Source: Schistocephalus solidus
Lineage: Eukaryota > Platyhelminthes > Cestoda > Diphyllobothriidea > Diphyllobothriidae
DNA: 64,000 nucleotides
Direction of reading: 5' to 3'
Assembly (NCBI GenBank): GCA_017591395.1
Contig: WEDG01001338.1
Location: forward strand, 62,001-126,000
Part shown: piece after piece, positions 45,050 through 54,539 of the stretch
Position numbering within the stretch: the first letter of the stretch is position 1
How the letters are laid out: every line of letters starts with the position of its first letter
Program-made: the position numbers and the translations under genes
Notes under the pieces: generated by a model
Database searches by the model: none
What the model was told of the DNA's origin: nothing
Seen by the model: only the letters and a program-made list of their open reading frames with translations

Positions 45050-46645
45050 GGCCAACCCTTTGAAATTCACACTGACCACAAACCACTCTTAGGTCTGCTG
45101 GGTGAAAAAAGAGGGGTACAACAAATTTCCTAGCCGAAAATGCAACGGTGGGCACTCACTCTTTCCGCTTACACATATGCAATGAAATATGTTATAGGTA
45201 GTGCAAACGTAGTGGCTGACGCCTCGAGTAGGTTTCCCATTTTCGACGATGGCGTTAACGGAGCACCTGCTTTTGAAACCGCGAATCTTTTCCAGAACTT
45301 AATTAACGCACCCATAACTTGGCAAAGAATTAGACAGTGGACATCCAGAGCTCCTCTATTAAGTCGTGTAAAAAGATCCTTGCAATCGGGCTGGCCATCT
45401 TCTGCCCCCCCCCCTCCCCCCCTACACTTCAGCTATTCTATAGCCGACGGAATTAATTGTGTACTATGGGGCAGTCATGTAGTGGTGCCACTACAGGACT
45501 GACAAGCCATCCTCAAAGACCTTGATAATGCCCATTCCGGTACGGTGAGAATGAAAGTCCTCGCCCGCAGTTATTTTTGGTGGCCCAAAATTGACGAAGA
45601 CATCCAAAACATGGTAAAAACATGCCAGCTGTGTCAAATAACAAGGAAGACCTTACCGAAGCTGCCTCTGATGCCTTGGGCCTGGCCCGACTCGCTCTGC
45701 AAGAAGGTACACATCGACTTTTTTGGGCCATTCCAAGGCCATATGGTCTTAGTGGTGTTTGACACTCACCCTATATGGATTGAAGCTATTCCGACGGGAA
45801 ACTGTTTTTCTTCACTTACCACAATAAAAAAGCTACGATCCGTTTTTTTTCTATTTTCGGTATTCCTGAAATGGTCGTTGCAGACAATGGCCCGGCCTTT
45901 ACTAGTGCAGAATTTAAAGAATTTATGGACAACAATTGAAGTTGGCATTTAACCACTGCGCTGTACCACGCGGCTTCAAATGGCCTCGCAGAGCGCACGG
46001 TTTAGGCAAGCGGACTTAAGCACGAAGCTGTCACGCTTTTTGTTCAGCTATCGCATAACCCCAAACGGCTCAACTGGTTCTTCGCCTGCAGAATTGATGT
46101 CCAAGCCGCAGTTACGTACGCGGCTCGATCTGCTTAATCATTCCATGCGTGATAAACTCACTTAGCAACAGAGGAAGATCAAAGCGCGATATGATGCGCA
46201 CACGCGACCTCGAATCTTCTTGCCTAACGAAAGTGTCTACACGAGACTGGAACATGAAGCGAACTGGTATCCAGTGACAGTTCGAAGAAGTGAGGGACAT
46301 ATCGTAGAATTGGCGCTAGAAGATGGGAGAATTGTGCGTCAACGATTGCACCAAGTCCGCAGCCGAAAGGACATAGAAAGTGAAGAATTCGGGAAGTTCG
46401 AACTGCCAGCAACCCTTGGTGTTGATTCTGGCGTTCCAACAACTGGATATCTACGGCCTACACTTACTATAACACCGCCAGCCGAGTTGTATATTTTTCA
46501 TCATCCTTCTACCCCGTCTAGCCGTAACGTAGGGGCAGAGGAACCAGTGACTCCGCAAAACGGTGCAGAGTTCGAAAATACCGCCTTGAGAAGATCGACC
46601 CGAATCCGCAAACTTGTCCAACGATTTCAGGATGAAACCTATTAG
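45050..46645 (+). pseudogene. Ty3/gypsy RNase H, integrase and polyprotein tail, broken
   Basis: RNase H end: PFEIHTDHKPLLGLLGEKRG (from about 45060), a stop, then MQRWALTLSAYTYAMKYVIG and VVADASSRFP. Integrase zinc region: HSGTVRMKVLARSYFWWPK with CQLCQ (45532-45645). Catalytic core: HIDFFGP (first Asp, about 45718), VVADNGPAFTS (second Asp, about 45883) and SNGLAERTV (Glu, about 45991), so the DDE residues survive but sit in different frames; an indel at the T run 45843-45850 and several stops break it. Integrase C-terminal: YRITPNGSTGSSPAEL (46050). Tail: 46220-46645 open, ending with ALRRSTRIRKLVQRF. The enzyme would insert element DNA into chromosomes; this copy cannot. Confidence 0.9.
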
Positions 46646-46888
46646 AACATTTATTAACCAATTCCCATTCCCTTTTCTGTAACTGCCTCTCCTCTCTGCC
46701 CGTTCAGCTGTAACGTAGGAGCAGAGGAACCAGTGACTCCGCAAAACGGTGCAGAGTTCGAAAATACTGCCTTGAGAAGATCGATCCGAATCCGCAAACT
46801 CGTCCAACGATTTCAGGATGAAACCTATTAGAACATTTATTAATCAATTCTCATTCCCTTTTCTGTAACTGCCTCTCATCTCTGCCCA
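46524..46888 (+). repeat. 187-base tandem duplication of the gypsy 3' end
   Basis: Sequence from TAACGTAGGGGCAGAGGAAC (46524) through the stop codon and TCTGTAACTGCCTCT is repeated from 46711 with few differences, to 46888. Each copy encodes the RRS(T/I)RIRKL motif and the stop, so the duplication adds a second, unlinked C-terminal stretch. Confidence 0.9.
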
Positions 46889-46889
46889 A

Positions 46890-47253
46890 TGTTGTCCACT
46901 TTAGGGTCGAGGGATGCGGTGCAAGTGACCCGCATGGTATGTACATGACCCCCCCCCGCACGCGCGACAAGGCAACTTTCAAGGTCATGTATGCACGGCC
47001 AGACCACCTTTGTTCTGACTGGCCACCCTTCAACCTATGACATTCGCGCTTTGCCATATACCCTGCCGTGTCCCCGAAGACTCCTCTATTGTGCTGTTTC
47101 CCGTCCTCAGTACACGTCATGTTTACAACCAGCCTTCTGTGTTGGATACATAACATATATAAGTTACACGAATCTGCAATCCTGCTAAGCAAGGGTACAA
47201 CCGTTGACTATTATTGTGTTTATTCATCAAGGTGGAGTAGCTGCGCAATCTCA
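46890..47253 (+). other. Possible 3' long terminal repeat of the gypsy relic
   Basis: The segment follows the polyprotein end, starts TGTTGTCCACTTTAGG and ends GCGCAATCTCA, so it has TG..CA ends, and holds a CATATATAAG TATA-like site at 47153. It is followed at once by an inverted T copy. No second LTR exists in the window and no clear polypurine tract precedes it, so the ends are provisional. Confidence 0.45.
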
Positions 47254-47254
47254 T

Positions 47255-47620
47255 AAAATATTAGCCAAAATTCTGAAATGTGTTTCGATTAGGAAATTTT
47301 ACTAAATAAGGTTTTTAACAGTAATTAACGAGCGCCATAATTTGAAGACATTCCACTCACGTCAGGAGGCCGGCTTTTGAAAGAGTTTCTGCCGACCGAC
47401 CGAAAAAAACCTACATTTGTTAACAATTGACTACTTAATTACTATGCATTTTCCTCATATAAATTTTTGATGCCCTTAAAAATCCGAAAACATTTTAGAG
47501 CAAATATACACTAACGTATTCCTTCTTGTATTCATTTGATAGAAAGTTATGTCTTCTTGAGACTTTATACCTGAAGAAAGAGTATCTTACGCTAAAAGGT
47601 TTCTGACAATTTTCTGCAGC
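47255..47620 (-). repeat. T-family copy, inverted
   Basis: Complement of the core: CAAAATTCTGAAATGTGTTT, CGATTAGGAAATTTTACTAA, GTCAGGAGGCCGGCTTTTGA, CTACTTAATTACTATGCATT, TTCATTTGATAGAAAGTTAT. Confidence 0.65.
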
Positions 47621-48104
47621 AGACAAAAAACTCAATTTTCTATCTATGGATTTTTAGGATTCTCACTGCGACTATAAATTAGCCATGCCGTTTCTAACTT
47701 ACGCATTAGCAGAAACTATATCAACCAATAACTGACTTACAACACAAGTTGAAATGATTACTCCATGATGAGCCTTTTCGCGCTTTCTTGAATATCTGCA
47801 TACGCCAAGGAAACATGGGCACGTCAAAACAAAGTATTGCTTTTTTTGCGTAGAAATAAATATGTATTTATTTGAATCTTTGAACCGAAAAAATCCGCTT
47901 TGTTGAAAATTGAGAACTCATTCAAACGCCGCTTCCCTCAACTGACTCAGAGCAATAAATAAATTTTCAGGTAGCCTAAGTAGGAAATAACGCACTGATG
48001 TCTATATGAGGTCTAGGACAGTTATTAACCTTCGAGGTTGCCTGAATATGCAGTAACGTTGATTTCTGCTAAAATCTATAAACGCCTTCCTTGATAAATT
48101 CTGT

Positions 48105-48395
48105 GTAAAAGGTTCACAAAAGAGATAACACCGGAAGATAGCAAACGATACATAGTGACCGAAAGCTTTAGCTCTCGGTATCATGGATGATCCTATTCGA
48201 AGAATCGCAAAATTTACGCCAGATTGTCTGCCTTCGAAACGGTGCTGGCGTAATTGCAATAGACCTTATTATTGTAGTTAAAATAAACAAAGAGTGGTAA
48301 ATAGCAGTATCTAATGAGCAAAATAGGCCAGCCCATGTACATCCATATAAGAAAATTCACATGTGAATAAAGTAGAAAAAAATGGTGGCGAAACC
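48105..48395 (+). repeat. Dispersed repeat shared with 53.05 kb
   Basis: GGTTCACAAAAGAGATAACA, CCGGAAGATAGCAAACGATA, TTTACGCCAGATT, CTTATTATTGTAGTTAAAAT, AATTCACATGTGAA and AAAAAATGGTGGC occur in the same order at 53045-53285. There the block follows the 3' end of a Penelope-like element; here it stands alone. Confidence 0.75.
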
Positions 48396-48627
48396 GGGGT
48401 AGAGGGGAAGGTGGCAGGTGATGCATGTAAATTGATACAGAACTGTTTAGAGTTCATTGTGCCTTCATTCAGACAGTGATAACCCTGTCATCCATCTGTG
48501 AGAAGAAACGCAAATAGGTGCGCCCACACAACGCAGCTAGTACACAGTCGGAGTTTAGCAAACGGAGCATAAGTATTTAATCGAAGTAAAGTTCATTAGA
48601 ATATCTTAGTTTATTTTCATTATAGTA

Positions 48628-49285
48628 TTAGGCGTTCACCGATCGGTTACAGGACTCACTCGTCCCGTTTTGCGCTGGGGCTAACTCTCGAGCTCCATAA
48701 AGAGCCGAATGACATTACCAACGAAGACAAGGGAGACTGGAATGGGTATTTCTGGCTTATTAGCCGTCATCAGTCAGCCATACCTAACCCCAGGTGTTGC
48801 GGCACCCGAGGTTTGAACTCGCGACCTGCTGGTTAGACGTCCAACGCTGTACCCACTGTGCCACGAGCTCGTTGTCCTGCCGATTGCGATCGGGAATATT
48901 TATTATGGTATTAGACGTTCATCGATCGGTTACAGGATTCACTTTTCCGATGTGCCTTGGGGTTCACTCTCGAGCCCCGTCAACAGCCGCACGGCGGCTA
49001 GTAATATTAAAGGCAGATTAAAAATGCCGACAAAGACAAGGGAGACAGGAATGTCCCTTTCCGTCTCATTAAAAGTCATCAGCCAGTCATACCGAACCCC
49101 AAGTGGTGCAGCACCCGAGGCTCGAACCCGCGAACCGCTGATTAGAAGTTCAACGATCTAACCGCTCTAACAAGTAGCTGCTGTACGGTTGCCGGCGGGG
49201 TTCGAGAGTGAGCCCCAAGGCAGAGCGGAAAAGGTGAGTTCTGTTAGCGATCGGTGAGCGTTCGTCAAAGAATGTCAATATTCTT
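48628..49285 (-). mobile_element. SINE cluster, two units head-to-tail, period 308
   Basis: On the minus strand two units follow each other. GACAAGGGAGA(C/T)TGGAATG-type body starts lie at 48726 and 49034. Each unit has TCATCAGCCAGTCATACC-like body, box B complement (GAGGTTTGAACTCGCGACC at 48811; GGCTCGAACCCGCGAACC at 49121), box A complement (first unit: CACTGTGCCACGAGCTCGTT), 5' flank GCGATCGGGAATATT, and between them the tail with CACTCTCGAGCCCCGTC. A plus-orientation tail (GGGTTCGAGAGTGAGCCCCA, 49198) follows on the right. Confidence 0.85.
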
Positions 49286-49301
49286 TATCTAAACTGTCAA
49301 G

Positions 49302-49470
49302 ACAACGGGTCTGTCGCTCCATGGTTAGAGCGTCGGACTTCTGATCAACTGGTCAAGTGTTCGAGCCTCGGGTGATGCACCAACTGGGGTTGGTTATGAC
49401 TTGCTGATGACGGCTAATGAGTCAGCAATGGCCGTTCCAGTCTCTCTTGTATATGTTGACCTTGTTAATC
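49302..49470 (+). mobile_element. tRNA-derived SINE with readable pol III boxes
   Basis: Best plus-strand copy. TCGCTCCATGGTTAGAGCG (49312-49331) is the box A region of a tRNA-like head and GTTCGAGCC (49359-49367) an exact box B; the distance fits a tRNA promoter. The body TTGCTGATGACGGCTAATGA and GGCCGTTCCAGTCTCTCTTG follows. The tRNA fold is degenerate, so it is a SINE rather than a tRNA gene. Confidence 0.85.
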
Positions 49471-49474
49471 TACC

Positions 49475-50260
49475 TAACTAAAAGATCTCAAAAGGTCGCA
49501 GGTTTATCATTTAGAGTGAACAGTCCCTTATTCAGGTCCACATTAGGAAAGAGTTTTTTTTCAACTTGAAACTGCACGATACGCACAATCGCATTCCCAA
49601 TTCTTTGACAATGACTCAGTTCTATACAACAAGGAGGTATTTTCGCGGCTGACTTCTAGAGCTCCACACGACATTGAAGTTTCTGTGTGGCTGTCCATGG
49701 AAAACTATGATATGTTGTTGACGAAATCGTAGGCCTGAAGAAAAGCCTGTTTTTAGAGCTACCCCTAAGTCGACGTAACCGACATCTGCCTGGTAGGATA
49801 AATAACAGCCCCTTGCAGTTTAACGTAGCACGGGTTCTTTCCGCGTCAACACGTGATAGCGAAAACTTCAGTTTGGTTAACAGTTTATGCAATCGGGTGA
49901 TCTATGCCTGTTCCACTGGATGTAAACAATCTTATTTTCTCCAGCTAAAATCTTACCAGGGGCCAGAGCTGTAAAGATCTGGGTATAACCTACTGTACGA
50001 GTGTACGCCACATACGAGCTGTCAGATAATTAGGTGCAGCGTCCTAGCTTTTCCGTTGAATAGAGTCACAGAACCCGTCGTCTCGACCTCATCAACGGTG
50101 CTAGGATTGAATAGAAACACTCCAACTGGCTCACACTACATTCACGAAGCAGGGCGACAGTTCAACTGGTGGTCAGGGTTATGCTTGTCTGAATAAAGGC
50201 AAATAAGTCCGAAAAAGTTTAATATCAAACAACCCCAAACTCTGATGTTCCCCTAAAACA
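49475..50260. other. Unrecognised stretch
   Basis: No gene or element assigned between the SINE cluster and the (AT)n tract. Confidence 0.4.
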
Positions 50261-50261
50261 T

Positions 50262-50264
<3 letters not shown>

Positions 50265-50324
<60 letters not shown>
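50265..50324. repeat. (AT)n microsatellite, left of the tandem array
   Basis: Thirty AT units; the first 354-base unit begins directly after it. Confidence 0.95.
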
Positions 50325-50327
<3 letters not shown>

Positions 50328-50415
50328 CTGACTCCATGTCCTGCACTTAGTAATTTCAGAAATTATTTCCCCGATCATTCTCTGGAGTCCATATACCAGA
50401 AACCGCATAGAGAAC

Positions 50416-50504
50416 GCTGGGGGACCCACTGAGGAGCCGAACCCCTCGTTGCTGCGTCACGCAGCAGCAGAAACATCGGCGAAACACGTATCTGGGCTTT
50501 TAGC
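50416..50504 (+). ncRNA. Hammerhead ribozyme, unit 1
   Basis: Core CTGAGGA (50429-50435), helix II GCCGA (50436-50440) with TCGGC (50476-50480), then GAAA (50481-50484) and ATC (50490-50492), the expected cleavage point being after C50492. Helix I: GCTGGGGGACCCA (50416-50428) pairs with TGGGCTTTTAGC (50493-50504) with one bulged A and four G-U pairs. Helix III is minimal: A484-T491, A486-T489 and C487-G488 pair, C485-A490 does not. An inner hairpin GCTGCG..CGCAGC caps helix II. Such short-helix-III forms are known from retroelements and are thought to work as dimers. Confidence 0.8.
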
Positions 50505-50769
50505 TAGTACCTATGTCGGAAGTACGGTATAATATATGTGCCATATAAGATTCATACTACTTGTTGTACTACTTGTTTGTAGAATGGGCATTACGTGGTT
50601 ATTCCACAGTGGTTGATTGTCTTCGACCCAAATGTTCATTGAAATTTCGGGTCTGACCCTAAAACGTCATGTCAGAATCACCTGACTCCATGTCCTGCAC
50701 TTAATAATTTCAGAAATTATTTCCCCGATCATTCTCTGGAGTCCATATACCAGAAACCGCATAGAGAAC

Positions 50770-50858
50770 GCTGGGGGACCAACTGAGGAGCCGAACCCCT
50801 AGTTGCTGTTTCACGCAGCAACAGAAACATCGGCGAAACACGTGTCTGAGCTTTTAGC
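50770..50858 (+). ncRNA. Hammerhead ribozyme, unit 2
   Basis: CTGAGGA (50783-50789), GCCGA / TCGGC helix II, GAAA (50835-50838), helix III CAC/GTG fully paired, GTC ending at 50846. Helix II is capped by GTTGCTG..CAGCAAC. In helix I two pairs next to the core are lost (ACCAA against TGAGC), though the outer GCTGGGGG / CTTTTAGC part remains. Confidence 0.75.
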
Positions 50859-51123
50859 TAGTACCTATGACGGTAGTACGGTAAATCGTCTTTGCCATAT
50901 AAGATTAATACTACTTGTAGTACTACTTGTTTGTAGAATGGGCATTACGTGGTTATTCCACAGTGGTTGATTGCCTTCGACCCAAATGTTCATTGAAATT
51001 TCGGGTCTGACCCTAAAAAGTCATGTCCGAATCACCTGACTCCATGTCCTGCACTTAGTAATTTCAGAAATTATTTTCCCGATCATTCTCTGGAGTCCAT
51101 ATACCAGAAACCGCATAGAGAAC

Positions 51124-51212
51124 GCTGGGGGACCCACCGAGGAGCCGAAACCCTAGTTGCTGCTTCACGCAGCAACAGAAACATCGGCGAAACACGTGTC
51201 TGAGCTTTTAGC
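51124..51212 (+). ncRNA. Hammerhead ribozyme, unit 3, damaged core
   Basis: The conserved CTGAGGA is CCGAGGA here (51137-51143), a change in an invariant core base, so this copy should be inactive. Helix II (GCCGA/TCGGC), helix III (CAC/GTG) and GTC ending at 51200 are intact; helix I has one mismatch. Confidence 0.65.
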
Positions 51213-51433
51213 TAGTACCTATGACGGTAGTACGGTAAATCGTCTTTGCCATATAAGATTAATACTACTTGTAGTACTACTTGTTTGTAGAATGGGCATT
51301 ACGTGGTAATTCCACAGTGGTTGATTGTCTTCGACCCAAATGTTCATTGAAATTTCGGGTCTGACCCTAAAAAGTCATGTCCGAATCATCTGACTCCATG
51401 TCCTGCACTTAATAATTTCAGAAATTATTTCCT

Positions 51434-51435
<2 letters not shown>

Positions 51436-51481
<46 letters not shown>
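51436..51481. repeat. (AT)n microsatellite, right of the tandem array
   Basis: Twenty-three AT units join the truncated fourth repeat unit to the Penelope-like coding relic. Confidence 0.95.
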
Positions 51482-51484
<3 letters not shown>

Positions 51485-52902
51485 ATAAAGTCGAACCGAC
51501 AGACGGTCAAAAGATGAAGCCAATGGACACAGCGCTCGCGATATTCTATGGCCTTCCCCAGGTCCACAAACCATGAATCCCCCTACGGCCGGTCGTCTCT
51601 CGAAGAGGTACCCCAACGTTTGGCCTATCCAAGTGGCTGTTTCAACGTCTCAAGTTTTTAACCCAGGGTTCCACAACAACCGTCCACTCAGCTGAACAAT
51701 TTATACGAAATTTGTAGGGTATTTGACTTACGGATGAGGAAGTAGTGGTAGCTTTCGATATGATGTCACTTTTCACCTCCATCCCACAACATCTCGCAAT
51801 CGAAACCATACAAACCCTGCTAGAAGAGAACTATAACGAGGTGGACATTAAACTCAAATTAAGGCACCTTGTCGACCTCCTGAAACACTGCCTGAACACA
51901 TTCTTCACCTTCAATGGAACCGTGTAGAAACAGATCAAAGGTACGCCGATGGGGTCGCCATTGGCCGGCCTGATTGCTGAGGCAGTATTGCAGAGACTGG
52001 AGGCACTGGCGTTCGACCGCTATCGACCACGATTGTGGGTGCGGTATGTTGATGAAACATTTTTAATCATCAGTCCGGAAAAAATTGAGGCTTTCGAAAA
52101 GAATCTGAACTCGATCTTCGCTGACATCCATTTCAAAAATGGAGGAAGAAAAAGACTGTCAGTTGCCGTTTCTCGACGTGCTGGTATGCAGAAGGGGCGA
52201 TAGAGAACTCAAAACGACGGTTTACAGGAAGGCAACGAATGCCTCTCACATTCTGAGTTATCTTAGCAACCACCCGCTCTCGCGCAAACGCAGCTGCATG
52301 AGAACACTGTGCCGTCGATCACAGCCGACAAGAAGGACGAGTTCCTGTTTCTACGGAAACTCTCCACGGTCAACGGATATCCTGAGAGTTTTGTTGAGAA
52401 ATGCAGGCGAGAAGCCAATAAAATAAATCCGAAAGGGCAGCCGAAACCGAAGTGCTGGCGTGCAATACCTTACATAGCTTGCGTATCAGAAGAATTCGCT
52501 AGACTAGTGAGCGAATTCGGGATTGGCGTGGCTCACAGACCAGAAGCGACAATCCGCCGGCTACTCATGCAACCTAAGGACTCAATCCCTCTTAATCCAA
52601 ACTCGGGTGTCATTTACCGAATAGACTGCCATTTTGGTCGAGCCAATTATGTTGGCGAAACTGGCAAACAGGTTTGCCCGAGAATACATGAGCACAAGCT
52701 TGCCATGAGACGGAAGGATAAACTCTCCTTGGTAGCCGCTCACGCGTCCTCGCTAGGGCACAAATTTGATTTAGGCAGCGTGTGAATACTGGACCAGTCA
52801 GGCGACCGAATTTCACGCTTGCTGCAGGAAGCGTGGCACTCGACCGCGGAATCGATCAATAGACATATCGATCTGCCAGCTGCATATCAGGCCCTGCGTT
52901 AA
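51482..52902 (+). pseudogene. Penelope-like element: reverse transcriptase and GIY-YIG endonuclease, broken
   Basis: Reading frame with stops near 51574, 51717, 51726 and 51925 and frameshifts near 52140 and 52310. Reverse transcriptase: AIFYGLPQVHKP (51538-51573), PLRPVVSRRGTPTFGLSKWL, VVAFDMMSLFTSIPQHLAIE (from 51742), GTPMGSPLAGLIAEAVLQRL (51940-51999), VRYVDETFLII (catalytic motif with the second Asp as Glu, about 52040), QLPFLDVLVCRR (52160), VYRKATNASHILSY. Linker: AIPYIACVSEEFARLVSEFG. GIY-YIG: GVIYRIDCHFGRANYVGETG (52605-52665), then EHKLAMRRKDKLSLVAAHAS and GHKFDLGSV. Tail: SINRHIDLPAAYQALR, stop at 52900-52902. The N-terminus is missing. In live elements the protein primes cDNA synthesis at a nick made by its GIY-YIG domain. 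Start lost; not functional. Confidence 0.9.
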
Positions 52903-52969
52903 CAAATCAATTGCACTGATGAAGGTCATACTCGGCAGGGGTGAAGTAAATGCGCAGTGAGCTGTACAG

Positions 52970-53020
52970 TTTTTTATTCATTGAAGATGGGGTCGCGTGA
53001 AAGTTCGAAACGTCGGAGGA
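52970..53020 (+). ncRNA. Hammerhead-core-like remnant 3' of the element
   Basis: ATTGAAGATGGGGTC (52975-52989) with CGAAACGTCGGAGG (53002-53015) has the spacing of the (C)TGANGA..GAAAC..GTC blocks, about 75 bases after the stop codon; the first core base is T instead of C and helix II is poor. AATAAA follows at 53016. It is a decayed relative of the motifs at 23.9 and 54.6 kb. Confidence 0.35.
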
Positions 53021-53044
53021 ATAAACATCTGGTTCCAGTGGATG

Positions 53045-53285
53045 AAAATGGGTTCACAAGAGATAACACCGGAAGATAACAAACGATACATAGTCATCGA
53101 CATCTGCAACTGGCGGCATTATGAATGGTCATCCGTGAACTAGTCGCAAACTTTACGCCAGATTTTTCTTCCTTCAAATCGAGCTGGCATCGTTTGCAAA
53201 TGACCTCATTATTGTAATTAAAATAGAGGGTTTAATGGCGATATCTAATTCACATGTGAACGGAGGCGAGAAAAATGGTGGCTCA
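53045..53285 (+). repeat. Dispersed repeat shared with 48.1 kb
   Basis: Same block order as 48105-48395, starting at GGGTTCACAAGAGATAACAC. Its place just after the 3' end of the Penelope-like element suggests it may be part of that element's untranslated end. Confidence 0.75.
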
Positions 53286-53746
53286 ATTTCAAAAGCCCGT
53301 TCGCGAGTTTGACCGTCGTTTCCGTCATTTTGCCCGCAACAAGGTGAACTCAACCATGGTGATTTGCGCATGAATTAGCTAAAAATAGGAGAAGACTTGC
53401 GCGATGTCTTTTGAACTCTTTCCTCCTTAACGCATCTGAACCGAATTTCATAAAAGAGTCGAGAAGAGAAGGGGCGGGATCAGGTGGCGTTCGCGGCGTA
53501 AGGTTGCCATGACCCCCCTCCATGTTTAGTTAAGTCCAGTTCAGTCAAGTTTATTTTAGGGAAATTTAGGAGCGCGCTTTCGGCCTCCTTATGTTTTACG
53601 AGAAACGGAAGGAAATTAAAAATTCATCAAAGGAATTATCAATCAACTACAAAAGAAATGACTGAATGTGAAGTTTCGAGCCCCAGGAGATTACATGAGC
53701 AAAGGTGGTATCTATTCGAGCACCGGAACTATTTTTTTCCTTATTT

Positions 53747-53800
53747 TGAGCGTTCTAACTCCTGTAGGAGTCCATCGCCAGAGATAGCAGCAGCAACAAA
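53747..53800 (-). ncRNA. Hammerhead-like motif at the 3' end of the second element
   Basis: Minus strand: CTGGCGATGG, a perfect ACTCC..GGAGT helix, then TTAGAACGCTC. Relative to the CTGANGA..GAAAC pattern the core has two changes. About 45 bases including GTTGCTGCTGCTA before it match the plus strand at 55321-55370. Confidence 0.45.
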
Positions 53801-54539
53801 ATACACGACGCTTAAAGAAGGTGCAAACCAAAAATGACGAAAAGTCTGGGCGTGACTACGCAGGGCTCTGTACGCCGGGGCCAAATATATAGATCGATTG
53901 ATTGAGTTCTCATCCATGGACCAAGCTTCAATCAATTCCCGGCTCGTCTTGTTTCCGGCTTTGGGGATTATCTTGACGGCTTGAACTCAGGGTCCATTTC
54001 ATAGGTGTGGACAACGTACAATAATTCGTCGCCCCGTCGCACCGCCAACTTATGTACACATATGCGGGATCAGAGCGTGCGTTCAGTCTGACCTGTGTAC
54101 GTACAAGGACAGTTTAGGCATAGGATGCGATAAACTATCCCAGATTGCTCTTTGTTGTATAGTTAGTCTTTGATTTTGATCACCCTGCTGCGCATGGTAG
54201 CTTTGAGCCAGTGTGCAATGCCTGTCTCCGGCAACAATGCGCTCAGTCGCTTCTGATACCTCCTTAATGTATGGCAGAGCGTGCTAGACCCTTGGTTGTG
54301 TTTCTGGCTGGGTCCTCCGAGGCCGAACGCGTAGGCAGCAGCTTATAAATGCCTTCGGATAGCCAGTCCGCATAAATTGGTCGGGGAACTTTCAGGTCTC
54401 GCGTACTTTTTCCTCCAGCTTGCTACAATGAGTCTGAATCCGTTTGAAGAGCATTCTCACACAGCTTCGTTTGTGATCCACCGGGTGGTTGCTGTGAGAG
54501 CTGAGGAATTGTGTGGTATTCGTTACCTTTCTGTAAACG

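Larger units (their letters stand above)
50325..51434 (+). repeat. Tandem array of 354-base units, each with a hammerhead
   Basis: CACCTGACTCCATGTCCTGC starts at 50325, 50679 and 51033 and a fourth, truncated unit (CATCTGACTCC) at 51387, so the period is exactly 354. Units differ by scattered substitutions (for example CCCACTGAGG, CCAACTGAGG, CCCACCGAGG). Each full unit has a self-pairing region of 89 bases. (AT)n tracts border both sides and a Penelope-like reading frame follows, which suggests that the units are the terminal (pLTR-like) repeats of that element. Confidence 0.95.

Noticed and set aside
49302..49380. tRNA gene
   Set aside because: Box A and box B are present, but the acceptor and anticodon stems do not pair convincingly and the sequence continues into the SINE body found at many other sites.
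50325..51434. Regular direct repeats as a CRISPR array
   Set aside because: Units are 354 bases, contiguous without spacers, in a eukaryotic retroelement context.
52915..52950. CTGATGAAGGTC as a further hammerhead
   Set aside because: The CTGATGA block is present but no GAAAC block follows at a usable distance and no helix II could be paired.
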